A DNA stretch of 64,000 nt. Source: Megaustenia siamemsis (Eukaryota; Mollusca; Gastropoda; Stylommatophora; Ariophantidae). Below are positions 11,460 to 22,760 of the stretch, one piece after another (the stretch's first letter is position 1; the number at the start of each line of letters is the position of its first letter). The translations under genes and the position numbers were made by a program. The notes beneath the pieces were generated by a model, which saw only the letters and a program-made list of their open reading frames with translations, was not told the DNA's origin and made no database searches. The stretch covers positions 55,496,833 to 55,560,832 of the forward strand of contig JAVIAB010000159.1 in assembly GCA_032433765.1 (NCBI GenBank). Direction: 5' to 3'.

Positions 11460-12601
11460 TAGTTGACTATGAATTTTCTAGCGCCCCTAGAAATGTTATT
11501 TTTACCTTTCTTTTTTTTTTCGTCGTGTATTCTCTTTCTCCATGAATCTGTCTGCTTCTTCTTTGAGATGAACCTTTAGAGTGTGTTTCCAGAGATTGCG
11601 GTCTGCAGCTATGTCTTCCCATGCTGCACGGTTTATGTTCAGAGTCTTCATGTTGCCCTTTTCAGAAATATGTTCTCCAAACTTAGATTTTAAGGGAGAC
11701 AAATATGATTATATTGGGAACGAGGGCCTTTGTATACTGTCATTCATGATTTTAATTCGCCCTTGTCTAAAGCTTTCTGGATTTCAGAGCAAAAATTGTT
11801 CCAGTATTCATTTGCGCACTTTCCCTCATTGCGTTGTAGATTGGCTAATGAATTTTACTAATCCACTCCTTGTATGCAGCCGAAGTATCATTGAAAGTTC
11901 GGACGTATGGAGTTTATATGGTTATGTACAGCAAGAGGTACTCCATGGAGACGTGGCTTATCAGGACTTAGGCCTTTCCAGAAACAAAGTATAATTTTCT
12001 CCCGTTACAGAATCATTGTCTGAGTCTTGTGTCTTGCAGAGCTGCAAAATCGACCGCTAGCCATCTTAGCTTTTTTTTTTTTTCCAAGAGGGCTGATGTT
12101 CTAATTTGCCCTTCTTTCTGTGTGTTAACTTTAACAAGTGCAGGACACATGGGCCTTTCGTTCCATGTGCCAAGTTTACACAGTGGTGCTTTCTTCCTCA
12201 TTTCACTATTCCCAGTCCATCTGGGCACAGAATATAGAAACAGTCCTTTACCCAGTCACATATACCCTCTTTCGACTTGGCTTCAAGAATCTCCAAAAGA
12301 GGGACAAAGTCCATACGTTCGGAATTGAAAGAAGATACATGGGATGCCAGAAAGAAGGATATCGCCGTTTAATAATTTAAGGGACCTCCCTGCGGATTTT
12401 TAATGTGGGTGTATTCTCATAATCTTCGACGCTACTATAATTTAATCCATAGTGGAGGGTTTTGAGATCGAAGTTTCTCTTCTTCTAGGCGGGTTACAAT
12501 CCAAGGTTTTCGAGTCTAAGCGGAGCGATATCTAAAGTTACCCCTTTTTCAGGCACAGGTGCCGGACGTCCGAGAAAACACTTTACCTGTCAATGTTACG
12601 C
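11460..12601 (-). mobile_element. LINE remnant with endonuclease and C-terminal parts, left arm
   Basis: On the minus strand, 12,310-12,000 encodes the start of an APE-type endonuclease: LGTWNERPMCPALVKVN, then LAVDFAALQDTRL. About 11,980-11,760 gives the endonuclease/RT linker (ANEYWNNFCSEIQKALDKGE). About 11,690-11,510 gives the C-terminal segment NINRAAWEDIAADRNLWK. The whole reverse-transcriptase core is missing. The right-arm copy (52,704-57,535) has the RT core but not the C-terminal part, so the ancestor had both. The 5' end of the LINE continues beyond two nested insertions as 15,103-15,149 and 16,510-16,549. I cannot place the clade. Confidence 0.75.
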
Positions 12602-13077
12602 TATAGCTCGTTTCAAAACATTTGCCTAACTTCAAAACGCTATTACTCTCTAACCGTTTGTTAAATACTTTTGAAATTTTCCAAATGTTATTAGAATGCA
12701 AAAGACCCTTTAAATGTATATTTAACAAATATCTTGCAGCTGCAGTTTTCTTAAAGCGGCGATATTTCTTTGATGTTTGTCAAAATTGTAAATTGTGAAG
12801 CCCTAAAGAATAGAAATTACCGTAGTTGCTGGTCTACGATTAATTTTCACTAGGTAAAGGCGTGGCCGTAATGGGGAAATAACTGGATAAAACAAAACAC
12901 CAGGAGAATTATTGTCTGCTCAATTCGAGGACGGACGATAATAATATCAAGGTATACCTGTATGCCCAATTTTCATAGTTGTGTGGTCCTGAAAAGGACC
13001 GTTTGTTGAAATAATTTAAGGTAATATAGGGGCCAAGATTGTGGTGGCTATATACTTTCATTCTGAATCAGACGAGT

Positions 13078-14492
13078 CTAAAAGATTAATAACTGGTTGG
13101 GGTTGAACATTCCACAAACCATCATTTTTCCAATATTCCTCTTCCTGTTTTAAGACGTGGTCTTCACATTTAGCCCAATAATCTATGTCTATATTTAATA
13201 AAGGGTGTCCGGTTAGCGCAATCGATAGGCGGTTGGCTTACCACGGCAACAGCCGGGGTTCGTACCCTGGCGAGGACACCTGGGTTTTACTAATTCCCTA
13301 AAAATTAGTAGGAGCCGCGATAGCTCAGTGGTTAGTGAACTGGACTACTACGGACAAGGGGTAGGGTTCGATCCCAACCGACGGCTCCGGGTTCACCCAG
13401 CCTTAAATGGGTACCGGATTTTTTCTGGGAAAGTAAAAGCAGCACGGGCGTAATACCGACCACATTACCCCAAAAATCATGTGCTGAAGGTCTGTAAAAT
13501 ATAGGGTCACTAACACCATATTTCCCTATACGCCACTTGGCGTGACGGGGGGTACTTTACTTTTTTTTTTTATATTTAATAAAGCGAGATTAGCAAGAGT
13601 CTTTAAATCGCATATTTTGAATGTTGTATTTTCATCTGCCACTTGTCCTTTTAATTTTGCCCAGATTAGTTCTACTGGATTTAAATGAGCATGGTAAGGT
13701 GGCAGCCTCAAACGTATATGACCGTGCTCTTGGATAATCTTATCTATTTGAAAAATCTTTGTCCTCTGTTTTTGCTTTACTAGAGATAGTAATTCAGGCT
13801 TTAAGTACATGTTATTAAATTGTATGTGCTCCTTTGTGAGCCATATCTTAATATCATCTTTTGTACTGGATGACGTCGGGACTTTATCTTCAAGTGCAAC
13901 AATGTTGTGGTACGCTGCATTGTCCATTATTAGGCAAGATGGTCGATCTAGTGCTGGAAGAACAGAATTTTCAATCCAATGTCTAAATATGTGACCATTC
14001 ATCTCAGAGTGATAATGCCGATTGTCTATGGATTTTGAAAGAAAAATGAGCTCTGCATTCTGTATTAGTCCATGTTGTCGACTACCTGCATGAGCAATTA
14101 TCAAGCGCTGTCCTTTGCTGCTAGGTATTAATCTCTTAATCTTTCCATCTGATGACTGCCATTCCCTTTGGTTAGTGTGGTGAGCATTGATCCATGTTTC
14201 ATCCAAGTACACAATATTATAACCTTGCTTGCGCACCTCTTTTACTTCACGTAAGTACTTGCTTCTCATGACTACTATATGTGGCTTCTCACAGATGATG
14301 TTTCGTCCATTGGAATACTTTCTGAATGTAAAGCCTGCAGCTTTCACATTCCTCCATAATGTAGACTGATATTTCAATACTGTTGTTCTTTTTCAGCGAT
14401 ACTTTTAATTTTCTTATTATAACAGTTTCATTCATACCCAACATTTTGCGAATTTCACTTCTACTAGGTTCACTGTCGAAATTATCCAACAT
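13078..14492 (-). pseudogene. DDE transposase of Tc1/mariner type, frameshifted and SINE-interrupted
   Basis: The transposase would cut and paste its own element. The main frame (14,377-13,585) shows the DDE_3 catalytic signatures: first Asp in YLDETWINAHH, second Asp in LIMDNAAYHN, and Glu in HLNPVELIWAKLK. I count 83 residues between the second Asp and the Glu. An N-terminal piece in another frame (14,492-14,380) has the helix-turn-helix-like SRSEIRKMLGMNETVI, so a frameshift lies near 14,385. The C-terminus runs into a SINE at 13,570. Beyond the SINE (13,189-13,078) the same reading continues as IDYWAKCEDHVLKQEEEYW and ends in an acidic LLDSSDSE before a stop. The gene is inactive as it stands. 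Confidence 0.85.
13204..13570 (+). mobile_element. Dimeric tRNA-derived SINE, full copy
   Basis: A 14-bp target duplication, tatatttaataaag, flanks the element at 13,190-13,203 and 13,571-13,584. Two tRNA-like modules follow each other. The first (about 13,206-13,281) has an A-box-like ttagcgcaatcgatagg and B-box-like ggttcgtaccc. The second (about 13,311-13,388) has tagctcagtggttag and gggttcgatccc, within a near-complete cloverleaf-like frame ggagcc...ggctcc. A ~180-bp non-tRNA body containing agccttaaatgggtacc ends in tactttac plus poly-T. A second copy with both heads is at 42,044-42,381, and one with only the second head is at 43,780-44,030. Transcription by RNA polymerase III is inferred from the boxes. 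Confidence 0.88.
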
Positions 14493-15159
14493 TTTTGCTC
14501 TTCCTTATGATTTTGCATATTTGGAACATTGACGGTCACGTGCTTCAATCCAGCGATTAAATGACCGTTCAGATAAATCCAAAATGTGTCTTGTCCTATT
14601 CTCAGGGTTTTCTAAAGAATGAAATAATCTTCCTCGTTTAGCCTCTTTGCAAAAAATAGTCATACATTTTTATTGCGATGTTTTGTAAACTGCAGAATTT
14701 CATTTTAAGACTCATGATAAATGTTATTGTTCCACGTTACGCCGCTGAATTAACGGAAATGGAACACACAATGTCTCGTGTTTACTACAAGTGTCTAATT
14801 GTGTCAGAAAACTCACGTGGAAAGCGTGCAAAATCGTAAATTTGAGCGTGTATGGATTTGTAATCGATGTTTTTAACTTAAATACTGTAAACACTAAGTT
14901 TTGACTACATCAATGGGTCGTTATAAATTTATATAAATCAAATAAGCAATAATAATAACCAAATGTTTGTTTTTAATGAAATTAATTCCCTGTTGGGTTC
15001 TAATCATTATAACTATACATGCAAATTTTGAAAAAAATTACAAAAAGCGTTTTAAAAGATATTGATTTTTAAAGTTGGGCACGACTTATGAAACAAGCTA
15101 TAGAAGTCAGCCCAAGGGACAGTACCATATACTTGAAAAAAAGAGCACTAAAATAGTGC

Positions 15160-16509
15160 TATAAAATCTATCTTTGTAGCCATACCGAAGAAGTCAGGCG
15201 CCACTGATTGTGAAGACCATCGCACTATTAGTCTCATATAATATAGAGCCATATGACTAAAATATTACTAAGAATAATCATGAGACATGTAAGGAACAAA
15301 ATAAAACCAGAAATAAGTGAGGAACAATGTGGATTTGTGGAAGGAAAGGGCACCAATAATGCAATAAACATCTTAAGGACATTGATAGAAAGATCTATAG
15401 AGGTAAATAAAGATCTATATATGTGCTTTATAGACTACACAAAAACATTTGACAAAGTAAAGCATGTGGAAATAATAAATATGCTAAAGAAATTAAACAT
15501 TGATGGCAAGGATCTGCGAATCAGAAAAAAACATGTACTGGCAACAAACAGCAGCTATACGAATTAACAACCAAACAGGACAATTCCAATATATAAAACA
15601 AGGAGTCAGACAAGGCTGTGTTCTGTCACCGGATTTGTTTTCACTTTACAGCGAATATATTATGAGATCAATAGTAGACAAAAAAGGAATTGAAGTCAAC
15701 GGTCACAACATAAATAATTTGCGATATGCAGATGACACAGTCTTAATAGCAGAGACAGAGAACGATCTACAAGAAATGATAGACATAATAGTAGAAGAAA
15801 GCAACAAGAAAGGTCTCAGTCTGAATAGTAAGAAAACAGAAGTAATGGTTAAATCGAAGAAACAATCATTACCATCATGCAGCATAAAAATAAACGAGAC
15901 AAATCTGAAACAAGTACAACGTTTCAAATAATTGGGAACAATAATTACATCAGATGGAAGATGCACCACAGAAATAAAATGCAGAATAGCTCAGGCCAAA
16001 ATAGCATTTCAGAAAATGAAAAATATATTATGCAACAAATCTATGTCAATAAAAATGAGAAAGAGAGTTCATCGGTGCTATATAGAACCAATTCTGACCT
16101 ATGCAAGCGAATCATGGACAGTGGACAAACAAATGAAAAGACGATTAGAGGCCACAGAGATGGGATTTCTCAGAAGAAAGTTGAAAGTTCCCTGGACAGA
16201 TAGAAAGACCAATGAGGAAGTTCTCAAAGAGGCCAACAGAAAAAGGGAGCTCTTAAAAAACATCAGAAAGAAACAATCAACATTTTTCGGGCATATCATG
16301 AGAAGAAGAAAGTTGGAATACTTGGTTACAACTGGAAAAATAAAAAGAAAGAGAGATCGCATACGACAAAGAGAGAAAATACTGGATAGCTTGGTGTCAT
16401 GGCATGGAAAACAATCAACAACAGAACTAATACGATGCACTGTAGATAGAAGATTGTGGAGGGACATGATCGCCTACGCCAACCGGCAGGGTACATGATG
16501 ATGATGACG
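15160..16509 (+). mobile_element. 5'-truncated RTE-type LINE
   Basis: The 10-bp sequence aaaatagtgc at 15,150-15,159 and 16,510-16,519 flanks the insert. The insert ends in the (ATG)n-like atgatgatgatgacg tail common in RTE elements. It encodes most of a reverse transcriptase in broken frames. 15,253-15,540 has EEQCGFVEGKGTNNAI and FIDYTKTFDKV. 15,575-15,930 has GVRQGCVLSPDLF and the catalytic LRYADDTVLIAE. 15,932-16,498 has the C-terminal FFGHIMRRRKLEYL. A frameshift near 15,530 and a stop at 15,929-15,931 inactivate it. The right arm (about 52,740) has an uninterrupted sequence with a single caatagtgc, the empty site. Confidence 0.87.
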
Positions 16510-16799
16510 AAAATAGTGCAGAATCCGTTTAATTAATTAAATATCCATAGAATGAATATGGCTACCTGCGTCCAAACCATGTAAACAATGTTGACTTTCC
16601 TTGTCTCCAACGATGTATCTCATTCCAATAGAGAATTCCATGCTATCTGTTATCACAGCGAGTTGGCGGATTTTTATAAATGTAATGATGGGTTGATAAT
16701 AAATGTTTGTACACAGCTCGTCAACCATCGCTGTAGATCAAGTCTTTATTCGCTGGCTCCGCTCGCGACCTTGGAAGCTAATGACCTTACTTTTGCAGC

Positions 16800-18243
16800 C
16801 GGTTGGTTTGGGGCAAATTGTACGTTACAATGCCACTGCTATAAGGAAGCAGTTTGTGACAAATCTACAGGGACATGCCCAAACAATGACAGTTGTCAGC
16901 ACGAATATTTCGGACCCCAGTGTCAGTACTTGGATTTTGTTTACAAATATGCCCAAAAATCTGAACCTACTTTCCTGCTTGATAACAACGACACCTCAAG
17001 TAATCCGGACACAGTTTCTACATCAGTTGAGGCAACTCTCAATCAATCTTTGCCGCACTCCTGGTTTAGGATTTATGTAAATGACTTAACAGTTAAGGAC
17101 AGTTTCATGGTAAATCTGAATGGTTCTGCCTCATGTAACAATGTATCAAGGTTTGTAGTTAGTCCGCACGAGATTGATGCCTTTTGCTCTGGGGCTGGTC
17201 TGATCAACAAGTTACGGATTGAAGGGGCGATAGTTGCAAATATCTGCTCCATCTACATTGGCGGGGTTCGGAATGTGGCTCTCAAACAGATCACAAACCA
17301 TATAGACACATTTGATGCTTGTTATGCAGGAGACGGATGTGGACTAGAGGCCGCAGTTAATGGCAAAACAAAGACCATTCTCTATGACAATGACTGCACA
17401 CACACACAATGGAGAAGTGGAACCAATTCTGTTTACTGGTATCTGAACTTTGCCACGCCCCAGAAGACTCACACCATTCGAATCTATCATCGAGCTAGCA
17501 ATATGATTCGGGTAAAGAATGCCACTCTAAGGGCTTTCTCTGACAGTGGCGGCGTAGTGTTCCAGTATAATGATATATCATACCCTAATATTTCTGTGAA
17601 CACTATTGTAGTCAACACACAAATGCCAATGGCACACATTAAGATTGAATTCTCACTGACCATTTCGCAGGCCGACAGTGCACTGACGGTATGTGAGGCG
17701 CAAACATATACAGACACCTATTGTCTGGACGAGCATTCTTGGTCGTTTTGTGCAATGTCTAGTGGGTGTAGTAAAGGCTGCAACGCCATCATCGGTATGT
17801 GTCACGGCAACTGTTCACAAGGGATCTATGGACACGACTGTTCCGGGTCTTGTCTTAGTGTCTGTCCTTTATTTGAGGAAAAATCCGGAAAATGCATACA
17901 ATGTAAATATCTTGGCTATATCTGTAATAACACTTGTCCCGATGGTAATTTTGGGATACAGTGTGAACAGACGTGTTCTTATGGCTGTGGCATCATATGT
18001 GACCCGGAAAGTGCAGACTGTACGTGCAAGGAAACGTATTACGAGTCAGATTGCACTCTTAAATGTCCGGACAACTGTTTCAACGACACCTGTGAATAGA
18101 CAATCGGGAACTGTACATGCAAGAGAACGTTCTATGGGCCAGACCGCACTCTCAAATCTCCGGACAACTGTTTGAACGAAACCTGTGATTCCCACGTTCA
18201 GAAGAGTCTGCCGAATACAACAAGCCCAAGCATATGGACACTT
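16800..18243 (+). pseudogene. MEGF-like / fucolectin-domain protein exon (in-frame stop)
   Basis: The coding part begins after a good acceptor (ttacttttgcag, ending at 16,799) at GWFGANCTLQCHC, an EGF/laminin-type opening found in molluscan MEGF10-like surface proteins. A non-EGF region follows, then a fucolectin/galactose-binding-like domain from about 17,270 (NVALKQ, AVNG, CTHT, YWYLNF, HTIRIYHRAS). Cys-rich EGF-like repeats fill 17,720-18,100. A TAG at 18,097-18,099 interrupts the frame, which continues with one more EGF-like stretch (NCTCKRTFYG) to a stop at 18,244. The right-arm copy lacks that TAG and reads on into a hydrophobic IWIPFAIAALLPL, possibly the remains of a membrane segment. 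Scavenger or engulfment receptor function is known for the family; for this exon it is inference. Confidence 0.7.
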
Positions 18244-18870
18244 TAATGTGTTTCTGTGCTAGACATGGTTCATTTCTTGGTGTTTTTCCGTGAAGCGATG
18301 GCTCATATCTTGATGTGTTTCTGTGCTCGCCATGGCTCATATCTTGGCTTGTGTGTGCTGGCCATGGCTCATATCTTGGTGTGTGTCATGTTAGTCATAT
18401 CTCATATCTTGGTGCGTCCGTGTTAAGCATGTCTCATATCTTTATGTGTGTCTGTGTTTAGTCATATCTCATATCTTAGTATGTAGCAGTGTTAGTCATA
18501 TGTCATATCTTTGTGTGTGCATATCTGGGTTAGTGATATCTCATATCCTTGTATGCATTTCTGTGTTTGTCACATCTCATATCCTTGTGTGTGCATGGCT
18601 ATGTTAGTCCCATATCATTTCTTTGTGTGTGCATATCTATGTTAATCATATCTCTTATCTTTGTGTGCATGTCTATGTTAGGCATGTGTCATATCTTTGT
18701 GTGTGCATGTCTATGTCAGTTATATCTCATAGCTTTATGTGCATGTTTATGTTAGTCATGTGTCATATATCTTGATGTGTGTCAGTGTTAGTCATGCCTC
18801 GTATCACTGTATGCATGTCTGTGTTAGTCACATCTCACATCTTTGTGTGTGCATGTCTGTGTTAGTCACC
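18240..18870. repeat. Minisatellite of ~35-45-bp units, left unit
   Basis: Diverged units built around gttagtcatatctcatatct followed by ttgtgtgtgcatgtctgt repeat about 16-18 times. The inverted counterpart is at 53,930-54,720. Both arrays sit between the MEGF exon and the R-like segment, so the array belongs to the mobile unit. Open frames across it on either strand are repeat artefacts. Confidence 0.85.
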
Positions 18871-18874
18871 TCTA

Positions 18875-19204
18875 GTGACTCGGGCACATGATGCTCGTAA
18901 ACCTGGGAGGGCCGACCATCTAAGGGTAGAATCCTCCTACAGAAAAGACAACCTGCTGCCTTGCAGGACGATTGGGGACAATCAAAGGCTAGGGAAAGCA
19001 AACCCAAATATAAAATGCTGGCTGAAATCGGATGCACTGGGCCACTGGCGCAGAACACAGTGCAACGTATTAACGGGTGTTCATTCAGAGTGGATCTGGC
19101 GAACTCTACTTGAGATGTTCTGTCTGTTGGGGCGATCAACACACTTAGCCTAACAGCTGACTTCATGTTGGAGTCTGGAATAATACTCTGATTGAGTCCT
19201 AATC

Positions 19205-19257
<53 letters not shown>
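18875..19257 (+). mobile_element. Retroposon-R-like 3' segment with (GA)n tail
   Basis: This ~330-bp segment recurs inverted at 53,567-53,900 at the same position in the right-hand MEGF unit. It shares several cores with the free retroposon at 10,214-10,636. It ends in about 50 bp of (GA)n (19,207-19,257), directly followed by the target duplication. It is the likely 3' end recognised by the retroposition machinery. No protein is encoded. Confidence 0.65.
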
Positions 19258-19262
<5 letters not shown>

Positions 19263-19265
19263 TAT

Positions 19266-21578
19266 TCTGCATAGGACGTTCGCGATAGCATTTTACATCA
19301 TTTTTTTTTATAATAAGTACATTATAGAGAAATTATTAGTTTGTTCTAAACATTGGTCAAATCCACAGCTTAGCTTATTTAAATAAATCAAAGGGGAAAC
19401 AATTACCACTTTTGGTCTATGAAAAGTGAACAATAAGATTATTTTGTATGACTATTGGAAACATTGATGGAAGAAGAGTTACAATGTCTTTGGAAGAATG
19501 TACATATCTATTTATATATAAGCAGTTAAAAACAATGGCTTGGTAGTAAGTCAAGAGCATAAATAATAAATCTAACAATAAAAGAATAAATACATGATCA
19601 CCTGTACCAGCAGACACTAACACTGAAGATAATAATGATGCTGTTTATCTTGATGATGAGACAAGTACAAGTTGTCTCTCATGATGATATATGTAGAAGT
19701 AATCTCCCATGATGAGACAAGTAGAAGGTATTTCCCATGATAAGATAAGTAGAAGATATCTACAATATTAAATTTGCAATTGTTGCTTTCAAGAACCTGA
19801 TGATATAGCACGTGAACACTTCACGATGTAGCTGCGACTGATTCCCAGTAGAAACCGGACTAAATGGGTCATATAACGACATCATTATTCGTAATAGCAA
19901 TGGGTTGGGACATGCCAAATTTTTTTGCAAGAAAGAATAAAACGTCAGACGGACAAAGTATGAAGACTTAGAAAGTCTCGACTGTGCTCATGTTTTCGTA
20001 TTTTTCAGCTCAACATGCAGAGATTTTAAAAATCGGTACCAGGATACTAGAGAAATAGGCATCCAGATCAACACAGAAAACCACGTACTATCAAACATAA
20101 CAAATAATATAGAACTCCTTAAAGAGCTTCTACAAAATAGCTAACACTTCAACTATATATTGGACACGATGACTGGAGATGGAAACTATTCAACTTGTGG
20201 GACAGCACTACACAAATGTGGATTTGAGTTCTGGAAATCGGCTCAAATTATAGAAAGAATCTATTGCATTAAAGAAACTCGTAAACATAAATTGAAGAAA
20301 ACTTACTATAATAATTGTATATGAGAGCAGACCAAATGAATAAGCAATAAAATCTAGATACAGTAAGATGAACCAACTAAATGTATTTGAGAGGATAGTG
20401 TCATAAAGCACAAAACAGAACATATTTTACATAGAACAACACATTGTTAATCAAATATATAATTGTGAGTTTAGTTTAATCGACAGATCATCTTTCTTGC
20501 ACATTTGACAACCCCTCAGATCCCCTCATTAACACTTTCGCACTATTAAGTACGTCTACCCCACACTAGCGAAAGCACGAACGATGTGTTAAACTCATAT
20601 GTACTAACACAGCAGTATTTCAAACACATTGACCCCAACCTCCACACTTGCCACTTACGACATGAGTAGCAGGAACGGTGGCTTTCTTCTAATCTCCCCT
20701 GATTGCGGTCAGGACTCTGGTAAACAAATTGATGAAATCTCGAATTATAAAAAAAAAAAAGAATAAACAAAGTCCAACGATAGGGGCAATGCCTCTGATT
20801 TCATTGGTAGCTGAATTTCGGAAACTCCAAAGACTCTATTTCCTTTTTAATTGAATATATAACAGTCATTCCATACAACATGTCACTACACACATGAATT
20901 AATACTTCGGCTTTGTGTCTTCTTATGCAGTACATTATGTGGTTACATATTAACAAAAAGCAGTCCTACTTTTAAATGTCACATCTTGTCGGTGTTGCTC
21001 TTTTCTCATTGTCCTGTCTCATCACAAACGAAACACAAAACTCTGGTGATATTAGCCCCTGCTATGTCCGGTCCCAGCAGCTGAGTTCATCCAAGCCCTT
21101 CCAGTACCGAGACCACTACTCATGTCATCCACTCATGTCATCCACTCATGTCATCCACTCATGTCTGAGACTTGCGATCAAAGAATCACAGTTTCAAGCT
21201 TGAACGGAAAACACATCCAATGATAAAAGCGATAAAGTCCATGGTGGAGACTTCTACTCATGTCATCATCACTTAAACGAAACACAAAACTCTGGTGACA
21301 TTAGCCCCTGTTACAAGCGATACATAGAATGATATGGACAATCACGTTTTCACAACGAGAGCAAGATATCCACATGTACAGTTGTTTACAATAGTTTTTT
21401 AAATCTGCGATAACAGCACACTCAAAACATCATACTCACATCTTATCCTATGAGTCCCAATTGCATCAATGATCGCTTCTTTATGTGAATGCTCTTTTAT
21501 AACATTTTATAACATTAAGAAATCGTTACATTTTGTTATTATTTCTTATGGCTAGAGTGTTGCAAATTGTTATCTTTG

Positions 21579-21616
<38 letters not shown>

Positions 21617-21647
21617 TACCACTAGTATACACATATGCATGACTGTG
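19266..21647. other. Non-genic left-arm stretch
   Basis: The stretch is collinear, reversed, with about 49,030-52,693. It includes short repeats of a tctcccatgatgagacaagtagaag type at 19,670-19,760, a 16-bp repeat (catgtcatccactcat) at 21,118-21,168 also present at 49,390-49,465, and a (CA)n run at 21,578-21,616. No reading frame in the two arms is conserved as protein. Confidence 0.6.
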
Positions 21648-21679
21648 ATGATTAGTGTTATTGTTATTGTTATTGGCTA

Positions 21680-22180
21680 TGGAAGGCCTCGGTCTCACAG
21701 CAAACGAATTAAAATCCATAATTGCTCAACCGCCCGTGCCAGTGGAATCATCCGAATTACTAACTCATCTCCCAAACAAAGAAAGGTAACTGTAGTCCCC
21801 ATCGTAGCAGTCTCAGCACACGCCAAAAGACACAAGGCGAAACCGCGCAGAAAGTGAACACAGCCAACTGTTCCCCGTCACACGATATCATCATTCATCG
21901 TAAACAAGCGGGATATCGAAGCAGGATCAAAACGGATGAGACACACAGCTCACGGTGTGCACAGAGCACTTAACTCAGTAGCTCCTGCAACAAGCCGGAT
22001 TTGGAATTTGAGGAAACTGCAAGAAGGAACACTTTTCAGACATAGCCTTCAATGGTTCCTGCCGCCTATCCACCATATACCATGGTAGTTTACGTCCTCC
22101 CGAAAATGATGATCGTCGTAGCACTTTATGATGTTAGGCCATAATTGATGACTCCAATTCCAAACATATAGACACACAGT
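21680..22180 (+). mobile_element. Penelope-like element 5' fragment
   Basis: This matches 8,310-8,870 in the left-arm Penelope-like element, with shared blocks such as gaaggcctcgg, agtgccagtggaat-like, caaggcgaaa, and the gatgttaggccat...gactccaattcc end. Related copies lie at 57,985-58,250 (+), 35,140-36,405 (- sense) and 61,740-61,120 (- sense). Confidence 0.7.
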
Positions 22181-22184
22181 GGTG

Positions 22185-22760
22185 GTAAGTTATCATTTCC
22201 AATCCAACAGAAGCCACATGACCTGTAGTTAGTAAAAACACAATTGATGATGTTCTCCGCTCCCTTCTTGTAGCTGCCGTCACACGATTCTGATGTCTCA
22301 TTAACTTGGACATCATTCAAGAACAATGTCAGATGAACATTCCATAGATATGGCTTTTCTGATGAAGTGCTTGGTGCAACAGTTGTATCAATCATAGTGG
22401 AGGCTCCTGGTATGTGTTCTTTAATATCACAGACGGCACATGATGTTGTTATATTCAGAATTTCTTTCAGGGGTGTAAATACGTGGCACACACATGGAGA
22501 GTGGCTTGTGGTCACAGTAACCCCATTAAAGGCAATTCTAGGGTAGCATGGCATAGCTGTTTCAGAACAGCACAATCCTGTGATGTTTTCTGTGTTCGCT
22601 ATAAAACTGCTGCTGCTACCCAATCCTGACCAATTATAGGTGTGGACATTATTCACTTGCAATGACAAAACTGTTTTGTTTACATCATAAACCTCTGGAA
22701 GCGAATCATTTATGGGACTAATAGTACAATTTATTCTTCCATCGGGGATATCTTCATTGA
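22185..22760 (-). CDS. Unknown secreted or membrane protein exon
   Basis: A single open frame (maximal extent 22,126-22,806) has protein-like composition: about 13 cysteines and seven N-X-S/T sites (for example NWSGLG, ENITGLCC, ILNITTSC, VNETSESC). On the minus strand a poly-T tract and the AG ending tcaatgaag, just before DIPDGRINCTI, look like a splice acceptor near 22,760. The frame ends by running into the Penelope 5' repeat after CWIGNDNLPPLC. I do not recognise the family; an immunoglobulin-like or other extracellular module is possible. It lies in an insert absent from the right arm and is opposite in strand to the neighbouring receptor exon. Confidence 0.45.

Larger units (their letters stand above)
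12604..15100 (-). mobile_element. Tc1/mariner-superfamily DNA transposon (DD83E-type by count)
   Basis: Imperfect terminal inverted repeats start TAGCTCGTTTCA at 12,604 and, in reverse complement, TAGCTTGTTTCA ending at 15,100. Each end is flanked by TA (12,602-12,603 and 15,101-15,102), the superfamily's target duplication. The element lies inside the old LINE. The right-arm LINE has a single TA at the corresponding place (near 52,780), apart from a small length difference, so that site is empty. The element encodes a DDE transposase and has been hit by a SINE. Confidence 0.85.
16560..19255 (+). mobile_element. Retroposed unit carrying a MEGF/fucolectin exon, left arm
   Basis: A 2.7-kb segment is flanked by gaatgaatat at 16,550-16,559 and 19,256-19,265. 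In the right arm the flanks are directly joined, with one gaatgaatat (reverse complement at 52,694-52,703), so that locus is the pre-insertion state. In order the unit holds the 3' part of an intron with a splice acceptor, a MEGF-like exon (16,800-18,240), a minisatellite (18,240-18,870), a retroposon-R-like 3' segment (18,875-19,205) and a (GA)n tail. A related but 5'-truncated unit is inserted at a different place in the right arm. The simple-repeat tail, target duplication and 5' truncation point to LINE-type retroposition. Confidence 0.75.

Noticed and set aside
13206..13388. Two tRNA genes in tandem
   Set aside because: They are the heads of a SINE flanked by a target duplication and recur with the same body elsewhere.
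16588..16799. N-terminal extension of the MEGF frame
   Set aside because: It lies before a strong splice acceptor and reads like intron sequence, with no signal peptide or domain.
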